From: Gordonibacter sp. 28C
Lineage (GTDB): Bacteria; Actinomycetota; Coriobacteriia; Coriobacteriales; Eggerthellaceae
DNA: 64,000 nt
Reading direction: 5' to 3'
NCBI RefSeq assembly: GCF_003339845.1
Contig: NZ_PPTR01000006.1
Coordinates: 1-64,000, forward strand
Shown here: positions 46,208 through 54,858 of the stretch, in pieces
Position numbering within the stretch: the stretch's first letter is position 1
How the letters are laid out: every line of letters starts with the position of its first letter
Notes under the pieces: model-generated
What the model saw: only the letters and a program-made list of their open reading frames with translations
Told to the model about the DNA's origin: nothing
Database searches by the model: none
Made by a program: the position numbers and the translations under genes

Positions 46208-47161
46208 CTATGCCGTTATCACGGTGCCGGTTTTGCCCTCAAGGCCGGCGGCGGCGCATTCCAAACTGGTGATGAGCGCCTTGCCTTCGGGATAGGCGGT
46301 CACGTACTCGATGCAGGCCTCCACCTTCGGCAGCATGCTGCCCGGGGCGAACTGCCCCTCGTCGATGTACTTGCGGGCCTCGGCCACCGTCATCGTGGAC
46401 AGCTCCCGCTGCTCGGGAGTGTTGAAGTTAATGCACACCTTCTCCACCGCCGTGAGGATGATCAGCATGTCGGCCTTGAAGTCGGCGGCCAGCTTGGCGC
46501 TGGAGCGGTCCTTGTCGATGACGGCCGGAACGCCCTCGTAGCCGTCGTCGCGCTGGAACACGGGCACGCCGCCGCCCCCGGTGGACACCACGATGTAGCC
46601 GGAGTCCATGAGGTCCTTCACGGCGTCGAACTCCACGATGCGCTGCGGCTTCGGCGAGGCCACCACCTGCCGCCACCCGCGGCCGGCGTCCTCCTTGAAC
46701 GTCCAGCCGGTCTCGGCCTCCTTGGCGCGCGCCTCCTCCTCGGTGAGGAAGGCGCCTACGGGCTTCGTCGGGTTCTGGAAGGCCGGGTCGTCGGGATAGA
46801 CGACGGTCTGCGTGATGACGTTGGCCGTTGAGCGCATGATGCCGCGACGCTTGAGCTCGTTCAAGATGGCCTGGGACAGCTGGTAGCCTATGTAGCCTTG
46901 CGACATGGCGCCCGCCTCGGGGAACGGCATCTCGGGCGTCTTGCCGTCGTTGGCGCTCGCGTAGGCGAACGCGCTGTTGATCATGCCCACCTGCGGGCCG
47001 TTGCCGTGGGAGACCACCACGTTCACGCCGTCACCTACCATGTCCACGATGTGCTTGGCGGTGTTCTTGACCAATTCGAGTTGTTCTTGGGGCGCATCGC
47101 CCAGGGCGTTGCCGCCCAGGGCGATGACGACCGAGGGGCCGGATCCTTTCGCGTAAGGCAT
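46208..47161 (-). CDS. arcC: Carbamate kinase
   Basis: The 317-residue enzyme makes ATP from carbamoyl phosphate and ADP, yielding ammonia and CO2 on decomposition. It shows ALGGNAL, SHGNGPQVG and the family glycine-rich loop GGGGVPV. Together with the nearby carbamoyltransferase it forms the energy-conserving end of an agmatine or arginine deiminase-type pathway. The ATG at 47161 follows AAGAAGGAG. The gene lies alone after a MFS gene on the same strand. Confidence 0.93.
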   Translation of the reverse strand: MPYAKGSGPSVVIALGGNALGDAPQEQLELVKNTAKHIVDMVGDGVNVVVSHGNGPQVGMINSAFAYASANDGKTPEMPFPEAGAMSQGYIGYQLSQAILNELKRRGIMRSTANVITQTVVYPDDPAFQNPTKPVGAFLTEEEARAKEAETGWTFKEDAGRGWRQVVASPKPQRIVEFDAVKDLMDSGYIVVSTGGGGVPVFQRDDGYEGVPAVIDKDRSSAKLAADFKADMLIILTAVEKVCINFNTPEQRELSTMTVAEARKYIDEGQFAPGSMLPKVEACIEYVTAYPEGKALITSLECAAAGLEGKTGTVITA

Positions 47162-47327
47162 AGCTTTCTCCTTCTTTTTGTCCGTGGGAACTGGATGCCA
47201 ACGGAAAAGAGCATAGAAAGCCGCCTGCGCGATGGGAAGGCAGAAAAGGGTTCAATGTGCCCACGATCCTTCTTTGAACGGGCAAGGAAGGGCCATGAAC
47301 CAACTTGAACCCTCTTGGCGAGGACGC

Positions 47328-47354
47328 TCGGTCGGCCCTCGCACGGCCGACCGA
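47328..47354 (-). terminator. Stem-loop after the UMF1-type gene
   Basis: Arms 47328-47337 and 47345-47354 pair over 10 bp. It lies 79 bp past the UMF1-type stop. No strong T run follows. Nearby a 9-bp inverted repeat (47247-47255 with 47305-47313) also occurs. Confidence 0.5.
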
Positions 47355-47432
47355 ACTAACACCGCCCTACAAGGGCGCTCCCTGAACAGCGGAACAACGA
47401 TCGCGTTCCACCGGCGGACGCAGTCGCCGCGG

Positions 47433-48656
47433 TCACTTCTCCGGCATCCTCCACAGCAGCACGAAGCCGATGACGAACAGCACGGATATCGAGAGCACGC
47501 CCATGGACGAGTTGCCGGTAAGCTGCGTGAAGATGCTCACCAGAAAGGTGCCCATGACGGCGGCGTACTTGCCGAAGATATCGAAGAACCCGTAGTACTC
47601 GTTGGCGTGCTCCTTGGGTATGAGCTTGCCGAACTCGGATCGCGACAGCGCCTGGATGCCTCCTTGGAACAGGCCCACGCAGATGGCCAGGATCCAGAAC
47701 TCCAGAGCCTCGCGCAGGAAGAACGCCGCGAACAGCGTGATGCAGAAGTACGCGCCGATGGCCACCATGAGCATCTTCTTCGTGCCGAACTTCGTGGACA
47801 GGCGCCCGTAGGCGATGGCCGAGGGGAACGCCACGAACTGCGTCACCAGCAGCGCCAGCACGAGCTGCGTGGAGTCGATCCCCAGGTCGGTGCCGTAGCT
47901 CGTGGACATCTTGATGATGGTGTGCACGCCGTCGATGTAGCAGAAGAACGCCAGCATGAACAAACGCAGCTTGCGGTCCTTGAAGATGCGCTTGAGCGTG
48001 TTCCACAGCCCCGAGAACGTGTCGCGGATCAGACGCTCCGGGCGCTCCTTGTAGTGCGTTTGGTGCACGTCGCGAATGAGCGGGATGCTGAACGCCACCC
48101 ACCACACGGCCGTGATGAGAAACGCCACCTTCATCCCAACATCCATGGGAATGCCGACGGTCGGCCCGCCCAGCACCACGGCCAGGCACGCGATGAACGG
48201 CACGCACGAGCCGATGTAGCCCCACGCGTAGCCCTGCGACGACACCTCGTCGTAGCGCTCGTCGGTGGCCGCGTCCACCAGAAACGCGTCGTAGAACACC
48301 ATGGAGCCGTTCAGCATGATGGACGCGACCACGTACAGCACGAGGAACGCCAGCGCCGCCGTGGGAATGCCGAGCGCGGCCAGCGCCACGGCGCCCGTGC
48401 CCACGGTGCCCACGAAGAACTTCTTCTTGTTGCCCTTCAAATCGGCGAGGCTCCCCAGGATGGGCATGAGCAGCGCCAGAATGAGCGAGGCCACCGTCTC
48501 GGCGTAGCCCCACGCCACCACGACCGACGAGCCCGGCTCGGCCAGCGAGGCGAAGTAGACGGGAATGAGCGCGGTCGCAAGCAGCACGAACGCCGAGTTG
48601 CCCACGTCGTAGAGAACCCAGCTGCGCTCCTGCTTCGTCATCTTGACTCGCGCCAT
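47433..48656 (-). CDS. UMF1-type MFS transporter
   Basis: The 407-residue protein has about twelve helices and the UMF1/Atg22-like hallmark WVLYDVGNSAF (residues 13-23), common in bacterial permeases of this group. The substrate is unknown; eukaryotic relatives are vacuolar amino-acid exporters. The ATG at 48656 has GAGAGGAAGG upstream; an internal ATG at 48641 is possible. It is a single gene, divergent from the phospholipase-like gene. Confidence 0.82.
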   Translation of the reverse strand: MARVKMTKQERSWVLYDVGNSAFVLLATALIPVYFASLAEPGSSVVVAWGYAETVASLILALLMPILGSLADLKGNKKKFFVGTVGTGAVALAALGIPTAALAFLVLYVVASIMLNGSMVFYDAFLVDAATDERYDEVSSQGYAWGYIGSCVPFIACLAVVLGGPTVGIPMDVGMKVAFLITAVWWVAFSIPLIRDVHQTHYKERPERLIRDTFSGLWNTLKRIFKDRKLRLFMLAFFCYIDGVHTIIKMSTSYGTDLGIDSTQLVLALLVTQFVAFPSAIAYGRLSTKFGTKKMLMVAIGAYFCITLFAAFFLREALEFWILAICVGLFQGGIQALSRSEFGKLIPKEHANEYYGFFDIFGKYAAVMGTFLVSIFTQLTGNSSMGVLSISVLFVIGFVLLWRMPEK

Positions 48657-48824
48657 GTGCGCCTTCCTCTCGTCTCGCGCGCCCCCGCGCGCCCCACGCC
48701 GCGCCGCTTAACCTGAAACGTTCTTCACAACTGGGAAACCGACGGTTAACAAGCACCGCCTCATTGTATATGATACCGGGTAGCGTCACCGGTAAATTTC
48801 AAGTCAGGAACGGAGCATCGCCCC

Positions 48825-49826
48825 ATGCCGGCTCTCATCACGCACGACTTCTTCGGACAGGACGTCTACGACCGTCTTTTCCGCAACATAGGAGGCACCC
48901 GCGACGAGGCGGAGGCGTTCCTGCTGGGCAACCAGGGGCCCGATCCCCTGTTCTACGCGGTGGCGGATCCGCGCCTGCGCGAGCACAACCGCTTGGGCAA
49001 CATCATGCATGCGGAGAAGCCGAGCGAGCTTATCAAGGCGTTCAAGGACTCCCTGGGCATCTTGGACGAGGACGAGCTGCCGGTGGGCCGCGCCTACGCG
49101 CTGGGCTTCCTGTGCCATTACACGCTGGACTCCACCATGCACCCGCTCGTGTTCTTCCACGAGTACCGCCTGTGCGACGCCGGCGAGCCGGGCCTTTCGC
49201 GCGACGACGGCCACGAGGTGCACGCTGTTATAGAGAGCGAGCTGGACGAGCTCGTGCTGTTCGAGAAGCGCGGCGAAACCGTGGCGACGTTCCAACCTTG
49301 GCGCGAGATACTGCAGGCCAGCGATTTCGCACTCGGCGTGATCTCGAAGATGTACTCCTACGTGGCACTCACGGTGTACGGGCGCATCATTCCGCCCAGC
49401 ATGTTCGCGCAGTCCGTGCGCAGCTTCCGCCGGGTGCAGCGGCTGTTCTACTCCAAGACCGGCGCCAAGCGCGCCGCCATCGGGCGCGTGGAGCAGCTGG
49501 TGCGCCCGTTCTCGTTCTACCAGTCCATGAGCCACCGGCCGTTGGAGCTCACCGAGAGCGCCTACGACAACCGCGCCCACGAGACATGGGAGAACCCTTA
49601 CACGGGCGAGACGAGCACGGTGGGGTTCTGGGACCTGTTCGACGAGGCGCTCGAGAAGGCTCTGGCGAACATCGCGGCGTTCGATCGCGACGACTTCGAT
49701 TTGGAGGGCGCGCGGGTGCTCACGGGCGAGCTCGACTTCTCGGGCCGGCCCGTCGTGGCCACGCTCGTATCGGTGGAGGACGGCGGCGGCGCGGGTGCCG
49801 ACGAGCCCTCCCCTGCCGGCGTCTAG
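48825..49826 (+). CDS. Zinc-dependent phospholipase C-like protein
   Basis: The 333-residue protein has the pattern of the bacterial zinc-dependent phospholipase C-like family: an early histidine (ITHDFFG), GPDPLFY, and HYTLDSTMHPLVFFHEY. These histidines and aspartates are the likely metal ligands. No signal peptide is visible, so it may act in the cytoplasm. The product is unlike secreted toxins. The ATG at 48825 follows a weak AACGGAGC site. A TRIC-family gene follows after 6 bp, so the two form an operon. Confidence 0.75.
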   Translation: MPALITHDFFGQDVYDRLFRNIGGTRDEAEAFLLGNQGPDPLFYAVADPRLREHNRLGNIMHAEKPSELIKAFKDSLGILDEDELPVGRAYALGFLCHYTLDSTMHPLVFFHEYRLCDAGEPGLSRDDGHEVHAVIESELDELVLFEKRGETVATFQPWREILQASDFALGVISKMYSYVALTVYGRIIPPSMFAQSVRSFRRVQRLFYSKTGAKRAAIGRVEQLVRPFSFYQSMSHRPLELTESAYDNRAHETWENPYTGETSTVGFWDLFDEALEKALANIAAFDRDDFDLEGARVLTGELDFSGRPVVATLVSVEDGGGAGADEPSPAGV

Positions 49827-49832
49827 CCCCGC

Positions 49833-50798
49833 ATGCTCGAGGTCGTTCTCACCATACCGTTCTGGCTGGAGCTGGCCGCCGCGCTGACAGGCGGCCTGTC
49901 GGGCGCCATGAGCGCCGTACGGGCGCGCTACGACATCTTCGGCGTGGTGTGCATCGCGCTCACGGCAGGCCTCGCCGGCGGCATCATGCGCGATTTGCTC
50001 ATGCAGAACTACGGCATCTACGCGTTCCAGAAACCCGAGCTGCTGCTGGCCTGCGCCGGCGCGGGCGTCGTCGTGTTCTACTTCGGCAAGCTGGCCGCCT
50101 ACCTGGACCCCGTCGTGGCGCTGCTCGACAACCTGTCGGTTGCGCTGTGGGCCGTGATCAGCGTGGGCAAGGGGCTTTCGGCCGGCTTGGACATCGTGCC
50201 CTCCATCATCCTGGGCACCGTCACCGCCGTGGGCGGAGGCATACTGCGCGACGTGTTCATGAACCGGGAGCCCGAGTCGTTCCAGGCCGGGGCGATGTAC
50301 GGCTCGGCCGCGCTCATCGGCTCCACGGTGTACGCGCTCATGGCGCAGAACCACGTGCTCGACCAGTACGCGCCCTACGCCTGCGTGGCCATCGTGCTGG
50401 CGCTGCGCTACGCGTCGCTGTTCTTCGGCTGGAAGACGAAGCCGCCCAAGGACTACACGGACGTGGTGACGAGCGCCGTGGCCCGACCGGTGAAATCCGT
50501 GGCGCGCCGCGTGCGTCCCCCGAAGGGCAAGGTGGAGCGTGAGCGCGAGCGGCGCACGGCTTACGAGCGACTCCGCCGGTTCTGGCGCGCGCCCGGCGCC
50601 ACGTCCCCCCTGCCGCCGGTGGAGAAGAACGCCGACGGCGCCGCGGCGGATTCAGGACGGCCCGGCGAAGCCGCGCCCGAGACGGCCCCCAGCGATCCGA
50701 GCGACCGCATCCACGTGGATCGCGACGAGCTGCGCCGCATCATAGGCGGCGACGCGACGGAGGAAGAGCCCCGCGACCCGTTCGAGCCGCGCTCGTAG
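49833..50798 (+). CDS. TRIC-family (UPF0126) membrane protein with a charged tail
   Basis: The first about 205 residues form seven helices with the two-fold glycine-rich repeat typical of the family (GGIMRDLLM and GGGILRDVF). This is the family of trimeric cation channels in archaea and bacteria (also called UPF0126). Residues about 210-321 are an unusual basic/acidic extension. The transported ion is not known, and some members are thought to carry glycine. Only 6 bp separate it from the phospholipase-like gene. Confidence 0.8.
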   Translation: MLEVVLTIPFWLELAAALTGGLSGAMSAVRARYDIFGVVCIALTAGLAGGIMRDLLMQNYGIYAFQKPELLLACAGAGVVVFYFGKLAAYLDPVVALLDNLSVALWAVISVGKGLSAGLDIVPSIILGTVTAVGGGILRDVFMNREPESFQAGAMYGSAALIGSTVYALMAQNHVLDQYAPYACVAIVLALRYASLFFGWKTKPPKDYTDVVTSAVARPVKSVARRVRPPKGKVERERERRTAYERLRRFWRAPGATSPLPPVEKNADGAAADSGRPGEAAPETAPSDPSDRIHVDRDELRRIIGGDATEEEPRDPFEPRS

Positions 50799-50838
50799 CC
50801 ACGTCGGATCGTTTTGGCGACCGGCAGGCCGCCGGAAC

Positions 50839-51468
50839 CTACACGTTCTTCAGCAGGATGGTGTTCATGGTGTCGGCCACGTGCTCGCAGGCGTCGCAGC
50901 ACTTCTCCATGCGGTCGAAGATCTGCGTCCACACCAGCACGCGCATGGGGTTGTCGTTGTCCTCGGTGTGCAGCTTGCGGATAACCTGCAGGAACAGACG
51001 GTCGGCCTCTTCCTCGTAGGTGTTCACGTCGATGATGAGCTGCTTGAACGTCTTCGACTTCTTGAAGTTGCGGAAGTCCTCCATGGCTCGGTCGAGCGCC
51101 TCGCAGCTCTTCTTGATGAGGCAGGCGAACTCGTGCGCGTCATGGTGCATGAAATGCACGTCGTACATGTAGAAGCGCTGCATGACGTCTTCGATGTAGT
51201 CGATGATGTTGTCGAGGTACTGCGACAGCTCGATGATGTCCTCGCGCTCGATGGGCGTGATGAAATCGGTGGCCACCGTCTTGAAGATGGCGTGGTTGAA
51301 CTCGTCGCCCTCGTGCTCGAGCTCGTGCGCACGTTCCATGACGTCGCGCAGGTTCTCGGCCTCGGTGAAGTTCTCGATGGCCTCGATGAGCAGTTCGGCC
51401 TCTTTCACGGCCAGCTCGGACTGCTTTTCAAAAGCGTCGAAGTAATCGAACTTGTGCTTCTTGGACAT
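50839..51468 (-). CDS. DUF47/PhoU-like phosphate transport accessory protein
   Basis: The 209-residue all-helical protein is a DUF47 member, related to PhoU, with repeated E/DxxxD motifs (ELEHEGDEFNHAIF, DDIIDYIED-like) that bind metal clusters. DUF47 genes pair with Pit transporters and adjust their activity. The ATG at 51468 has AAAGGAG upstream and lies 12 bp past the Pit gene stop, so they are one operon. Confidence 0.88.
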   Translation of the reverse strand: MSKKHKFDYFDAFEKQSELAVKEAELLIEAIENFTEAENLRDVMERAHELEHEGDEFNHAIFKTVATDFITPIEREDIIELSQYLDNIIDYIEDVMQRFYMYDVHFMHHDAHEFACLIKKSCEALDRAMEDFRNFKKSKTFKQLIIDVNTYEEEADRLFLQVIRKLHTEDNDNPMRVLVWTQIFDRMEKCCDACEHVADTMNTILLKNV

Positions 51469-51480
51469 TGAACACTCCTT

Positions 51481-52533
51481 TTACGAGAAGAGCAGGAACA
51501 GATGGGCGAACGCGAACCCGAGCAGGCCGCATCCGGGGAACGTGAGAACCCAGGTCTTCACCATGTCGACAGCGATGCCCCATTTCACGGCGCTCTTGCG
51601 CTTGGCGGCGCCCACGCCCATGATGGCCGTGGTGTTGGTGTGCGTCGTGGAAACCGGCAGGCCGGCGAACGTGGAAAGCATGAGGCAGAAGAACGTGGCG
51701 CAGCTGGCGGCGAAGCCCTGGAACGGCTCCAGCTTCACCATGTCGAGGCCGACGCTCTTGATGATGCGCTCGCCCCCCACCGCCGTGCCGATGCCCATGT
51801 TCAACGCGCAGAAGAACATGAGCCAAATGGGCAGGATCATCTGGTCGGCCTGGCCCACGCCCGTGGCCAGCGTGATGGCCAGCACGAAGATGCTCATGAA
51901 CTTCTGACCGTCCTGAGCGCCGTGCATGAACGCCACGCCCGCGCCGGACACCACCTGCGCCCAGCGAAACGCCTTCGTGGTGCGGTGGCGGTCCATGTTG
52001 CGGCACACCCGGCCGAGAAACTTGGAGTTGAGCCATCCGAGGAAGAACCCGAGCAGCGTGGAGAGCAGGATGCCGTAGACCACCTTCATCCACTCGCCGC
52101 CGTTGATGGCGCCGAAGCCGCCCTGCAGCGCGATGGCCGCGCCCGTGAGGCCGGCGATGAGCGAATGCGACTGGCTGGTGGGAATGCCGAAGTACCATGC
52201 GGCCACGCCCCACACGATGATGGCGATCATGGCCGCCGTGAGCGCGATGAGCGCCTGCTGCGAGTTGCCGCCGAAATCCACCATGTTGAAGATGGTGTGG
52301 GCCACGGCCGAGGTGACCAGCGACACGAGCAACAGGCCCAGGAAGTTGCAGGTGGCCGCCATCAAGATGGCCCATTTGGGCTTCATGGCCCGCGTGGACA
52401 CCACCGTGGCGATGGCGTTCGGGGCGTCGGTGGCGCCGTTGACGACGATAACGCCGATGTTGAGCAGGGTCACAGCCACCAGTACGGGGTTGGAGGCGAG
52501 CTCGGCGATAAACGTAGCCCACTCTATGGTCAC
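51481..52533 (-). CDS. Pit-family inorganic phosphate transporter
   Basis: The 350-residue membrane protein has about ten helices with the PiT signature in both halves (NGATDAPNAIATVVS and SHSLIAGLTG / GLPVSTTHT). It imports metal-phosphate with a cation gradient. ATG 52533 follows AAAGGGAACC. DUF47 follows immediately. No PhoU/Pst genes are near. Confidence 0.9.
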   Translation of the reverse strand: MTIEWATFIAELASNPVLVAVTLLNIGVIVVNGATDAPNAIATVVSTRAMKPKWAILMAATCNFLGLLLVSLVTSAVAHTIFNMVDFGGNSQQALIALTAAMIAIIVWGVAAWYFGIPTSQSHSLIAGLTGAAIALQGGFGAINGGEWMKVVYGILLSTLLGFFLGWLNSKFLGRVCRNMDRHRTTKAFRWAQVVSGAGVAFMHGAQDGQKFMSIFVLAITLATGVGQADQMILPIWLMFFCALNMGIGTAVGGERIIKSVGLDMVKLEPFQGFAASCATFFCLMLSTFAGLPVSTTHTNTTAIMGVGAAKRKSAVKWGIAVDMVKTWVLTFPGCGLLGFAFAHLFLLFS

Positions 52534-52978
52534 GGGTTCCCTTTCAACAAAACAGTAAAAAGGCTCAGCAGTTCATCAGTTTAACGTAAATCTGACAAAC
52601 AGCTAGGCGGCGTCCTCGCTTTTTACGTCGGCGGACGCACTGTTTGGTAAAATTCACGTAAAGGAACACAATCGAGGCGCCGAAGTCGGGCGACGGACGG
52701 CACCTGCGACGCCCATTCGCCCACAGCGCCGGGCTTCGCAGGTGCGGAAGCCTCGCAGGGGCCGACCCGCGTCCGTTCGATGGACGCGGCAGCGAGCTTC
52801 GGAACGCGTACAGCGGGCACAGCCCGAGCGCCATAGGGGAAAACCCTCGAGGGAGGGCTGAAGGCGGCATCGCGACCACGTCGGCTGGTAAACTACGAGT
52901 GTGTTGCTATGATTTAAAGAAGGCGCTGCGAAAAGGCGCCTTCGACACGGGGGGCCATGCTCGAGGGGGAGCGATCGC
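52534..52978. promoter_or_regulatory. Divergent region between Pit and NarK-type genes
   Basis: The 445-bp gap has no supported gene. For the plus direction, TATGAT (52908-52913) is a candidate -10 box. The predicted transcript would begin with an 8-bp hairpin, GAAGGCGC (52919-52926) with GCGCCTTC (52936-52943), just before the NarK ribosome binding site. On the minus side, TTGTCA near 52596 may be a -35 box for the Pit operon, but the -10 box is weak. The GC-rich middle shows nothing. Confidence 0.4.
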
Positions 52979-54124
52979 ATGAACAAAAGGGCGCAGTTGC
53001 CGCTGCAGACGGGCGACTTGATCGTCGGCTTCATGGTGTGGGTGATCCTGTCGTCGCTGCTGCCCTACATCAAGCAGGACATTTCCATACCACCCGACCA
53101 GCTGGCGTTCGTCACGGCCGTGCCCGTGATACTGGGTTCGGTGCTGCGCGTGCCGCTGGGCTACCTGGCGAACCTGCTGGGAGCGCGCACCGTGTTCCTG
53201 GGCAGCTTCGTCTGCCTGCTGTTCCCCGTGTGGTTCATCAGCGAGGCCGCCACCTACGAGGCGCTCATCGCAGGCGGGGTGTTCCTGGGGATAGGCGGGG
53301 CCGTCTTCTCCGTGGGCGTCACGTCGCTGCCGAAGTACTACCCGCGCGAACGGCACGGCTTCGTGAACGGCGTGTACGGGTTCGGCAACATGGGCACGGC
53401 GCTCACCACTTGGCTCGCCCCGCTCGCGGCCGCAGCATGGGACTGGAGAATCGCCGTCAAGCTGTACCTGGTGCTGCTGGTTGCCGCCATCATCGTGAAC
53501 CTCGTGCTGGGCGACCGCGACGAGCCGCGCGTGAAAACGCCCATCGTGGCGCAGATCAAGGCCGTGTGGCGCGACGGGCGCCTGTGGTTCCTGTCGCTGT
53601 TCTACTTCGTGACGTTCGGCGCCTTCGTGGCGCTGACCGTGTATTTGCCGAACTTCCTCACGTCGCACTACGGGCTGGACGGCGTGACGGCGGGCATGTG
53701 CACGAGCGCGTTCATCGTCGCGGCGGCCACCGTGCGCGTCTTGGGCGGCTGGCTGGCCGACCGCCGGGATTGCCTGGGCCTGTTGGCGGGCGTGTTCGCC
53801 GCCCTCGTTGCCGGTGCGGCCGTGCTGGCGCTGGCGCCCGACCTGCCCGTGTACCTGGCCGGCATCTACCTGATCAGCGTGGCGTGCGGCATCGGCAACG
53901 GCGTGGTGTTCAAGCTCGTGCCCGCCTACTTCATGGGCCAGGCCGGCCCGGTGAACGGCCTCGTGTCCATGTGGGGCGGCTTGGGCGGCTTTTTCCCGCC
54001 GCTCGTGCTTTCGGCCAGCATGTCCGCCTTCGGATCCAACGTCCCCGGCCTGGCCGCCTTCGGTGCCCTGGCGCTCGTGTGCTTGGCCGTGGCGGTTTGG
54101 GCGCGGAGGCGGCAATCCACGTAG
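52979..54124 (+). CDS. NarK-type nitrate/nitrite MFS transporter
   Basis: The 381-residue protein has twelve helices and a NarK-like nitrate signature WGGLGGFFPP (residues about 335-344). NarK proteins bring in nitrate or export nitrite. No nitrate reductase gene is near. The ATG at 52979 has GGGGGAGCG upstream. It converges on an MBL-fold gene across a repeat-type terminator. Substrate is inferred from the signature only. Confidence 0.78.
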   Translation: MNKRAQLPLQTGDLIVGFMVWVILSSLLPYIKQDISIPPDQLAFVTAVPVILGSVLRVPLGYLANLLGARTVFLGSFVCLLFPVWFISEAATYEALIAGGVFLGIGGAVFSVGVTSLPKYYPRERHGFVNGVYGFGNMGTALTTWLAPLAAAAWDWRIAVKLYLVLLVAAIIVNLVLGDRDEPRVKTPIVAQIKAVWRDGRLWFLSLFYFVTFGAFVALTVYLPNFLTSHYGLDGVTAGMCTSAFIVAAATVRVLGGWLADRRDCLGLLAGVFAALVAGAAVLALAPDLPVYLAGIYLISVACGIGNGVVFKLVPAYFMGQAGPVNGLVSMWGGLGGFFPPLVLSASMSAFGSNVPGLAAFGALALVCLAVAVWARRRQST

Positions 54125-54140
54125 GGGCGGGCTGCCGGCC

Positions 54141-54180
54141 GCAGCGTCGAGTCGTTCCGCAGTTCGCAGAACGGCGGAAC
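54141..54180. repeat. Terminator-like repeat copy 2 (between narK and MBL genes)
   Basis: GCAGCGTCGAGTCGTTCCG followed by a 12-bp stem with one mismatch (54154-54165 with 54169-54180, loop GCA). It matches the unit at 39253-39294 and serves as the bidirectional terminator between the convergent NarK-type and MBL genes. Confidence 0.65.
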
Positions 54181-54183
54181 TTC

Positions 54184-54843
54184 CTACGCGTAGAACGCGA
54201 ACACGCGCTTGCGCTCGGCTCCGATGGTGGTGAGGCTGTTGTGGCCGGGGAGGACGACGGTGTCGTCGGGCAGCTGCTCCAGGCGCTTGAGCGAGCGGCG
54301 CATGTCGTTCATGTCGCCGCCGACGAAGTCGGTGCGGCCGATGGAGCCGCAGAACAGCGTGTCGCCCGACACGAGCACGGGAGCGGCGACCGGGTTCGCG
54401 GTGCGCTCCGGATCGAGGAACAGGCACATGCTGCCCTTCGTGTGGCCGGGCGTGACGATGACCTTCCACGGCATGCCGCCGATCTTGAGCGTCTCGCCGT
54501 CGGACACCGTGCGGTCGACGGGGCACGGCGCGAAGCGCGTGTCGTCGCGCGGCAGGCTCTGCTCGCCGGATATCATGGGCGCGTCGATGGCGGACGCGAC
54601 CACGGGGGCGCCCGTCAGGGCGCGCAGGTCCTTCGCGGCGCCCACGTGGTCGGAATGGCGGTGGGTCAGCACGATGGCGTCCAGCTTGCGACCGCCCAGC
54701 GCCTCGACGATCTTGTCGGCCTTGCACGTGGGATCCACCACCATGGTGGCGTCGCCGTCCGAGATCAGGTACACGTTGTTCTCCAGCATGCCCATCACCA
54801 GGTACTCCACGGACACGCACGTTCCCTTTGCTTTATTGGTCAT
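54184..54843 (-). CDS. Metallo-beta-lactamase-fold hydrolase
   Basis: The 219-residue protein has the metal motif THRHSDHVG (a variant of HxHxDH), a later PGHTKGS histidine site and VSGDTLF and GHNS metal-site loops. This is the glyoxalase II-like subgroup, usually a thioester hydrolase of unclear substrate. The ATG at 54843 lies 15 bp past the stop of the RelA/SpoT gene, so the two may share a transcript. Confidence 0.83.
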   Translation of the reverse strand: MTNKAKGTCVSVEYLVMGMLENNVYLISDGDATMVVDPTCKADKIVEALGGRKLDAIVLTHRHSDHVGAAKDLRALTGAPVVASAIDAPMISGEQSLPRDDTRFAPCPVDRTVSDGETLKIGGMPWKVIVTPGHTKGSMCLFLDPERTANPVAAPVLVSGDTLFCGSIGRTDFVGGDMNDMRRSLKRLEQLPDDTVVLPGHNSLTTIGAERKRVFAFYA

Positions 54844-54858
54844 GAAAGGTTTCCTTCC

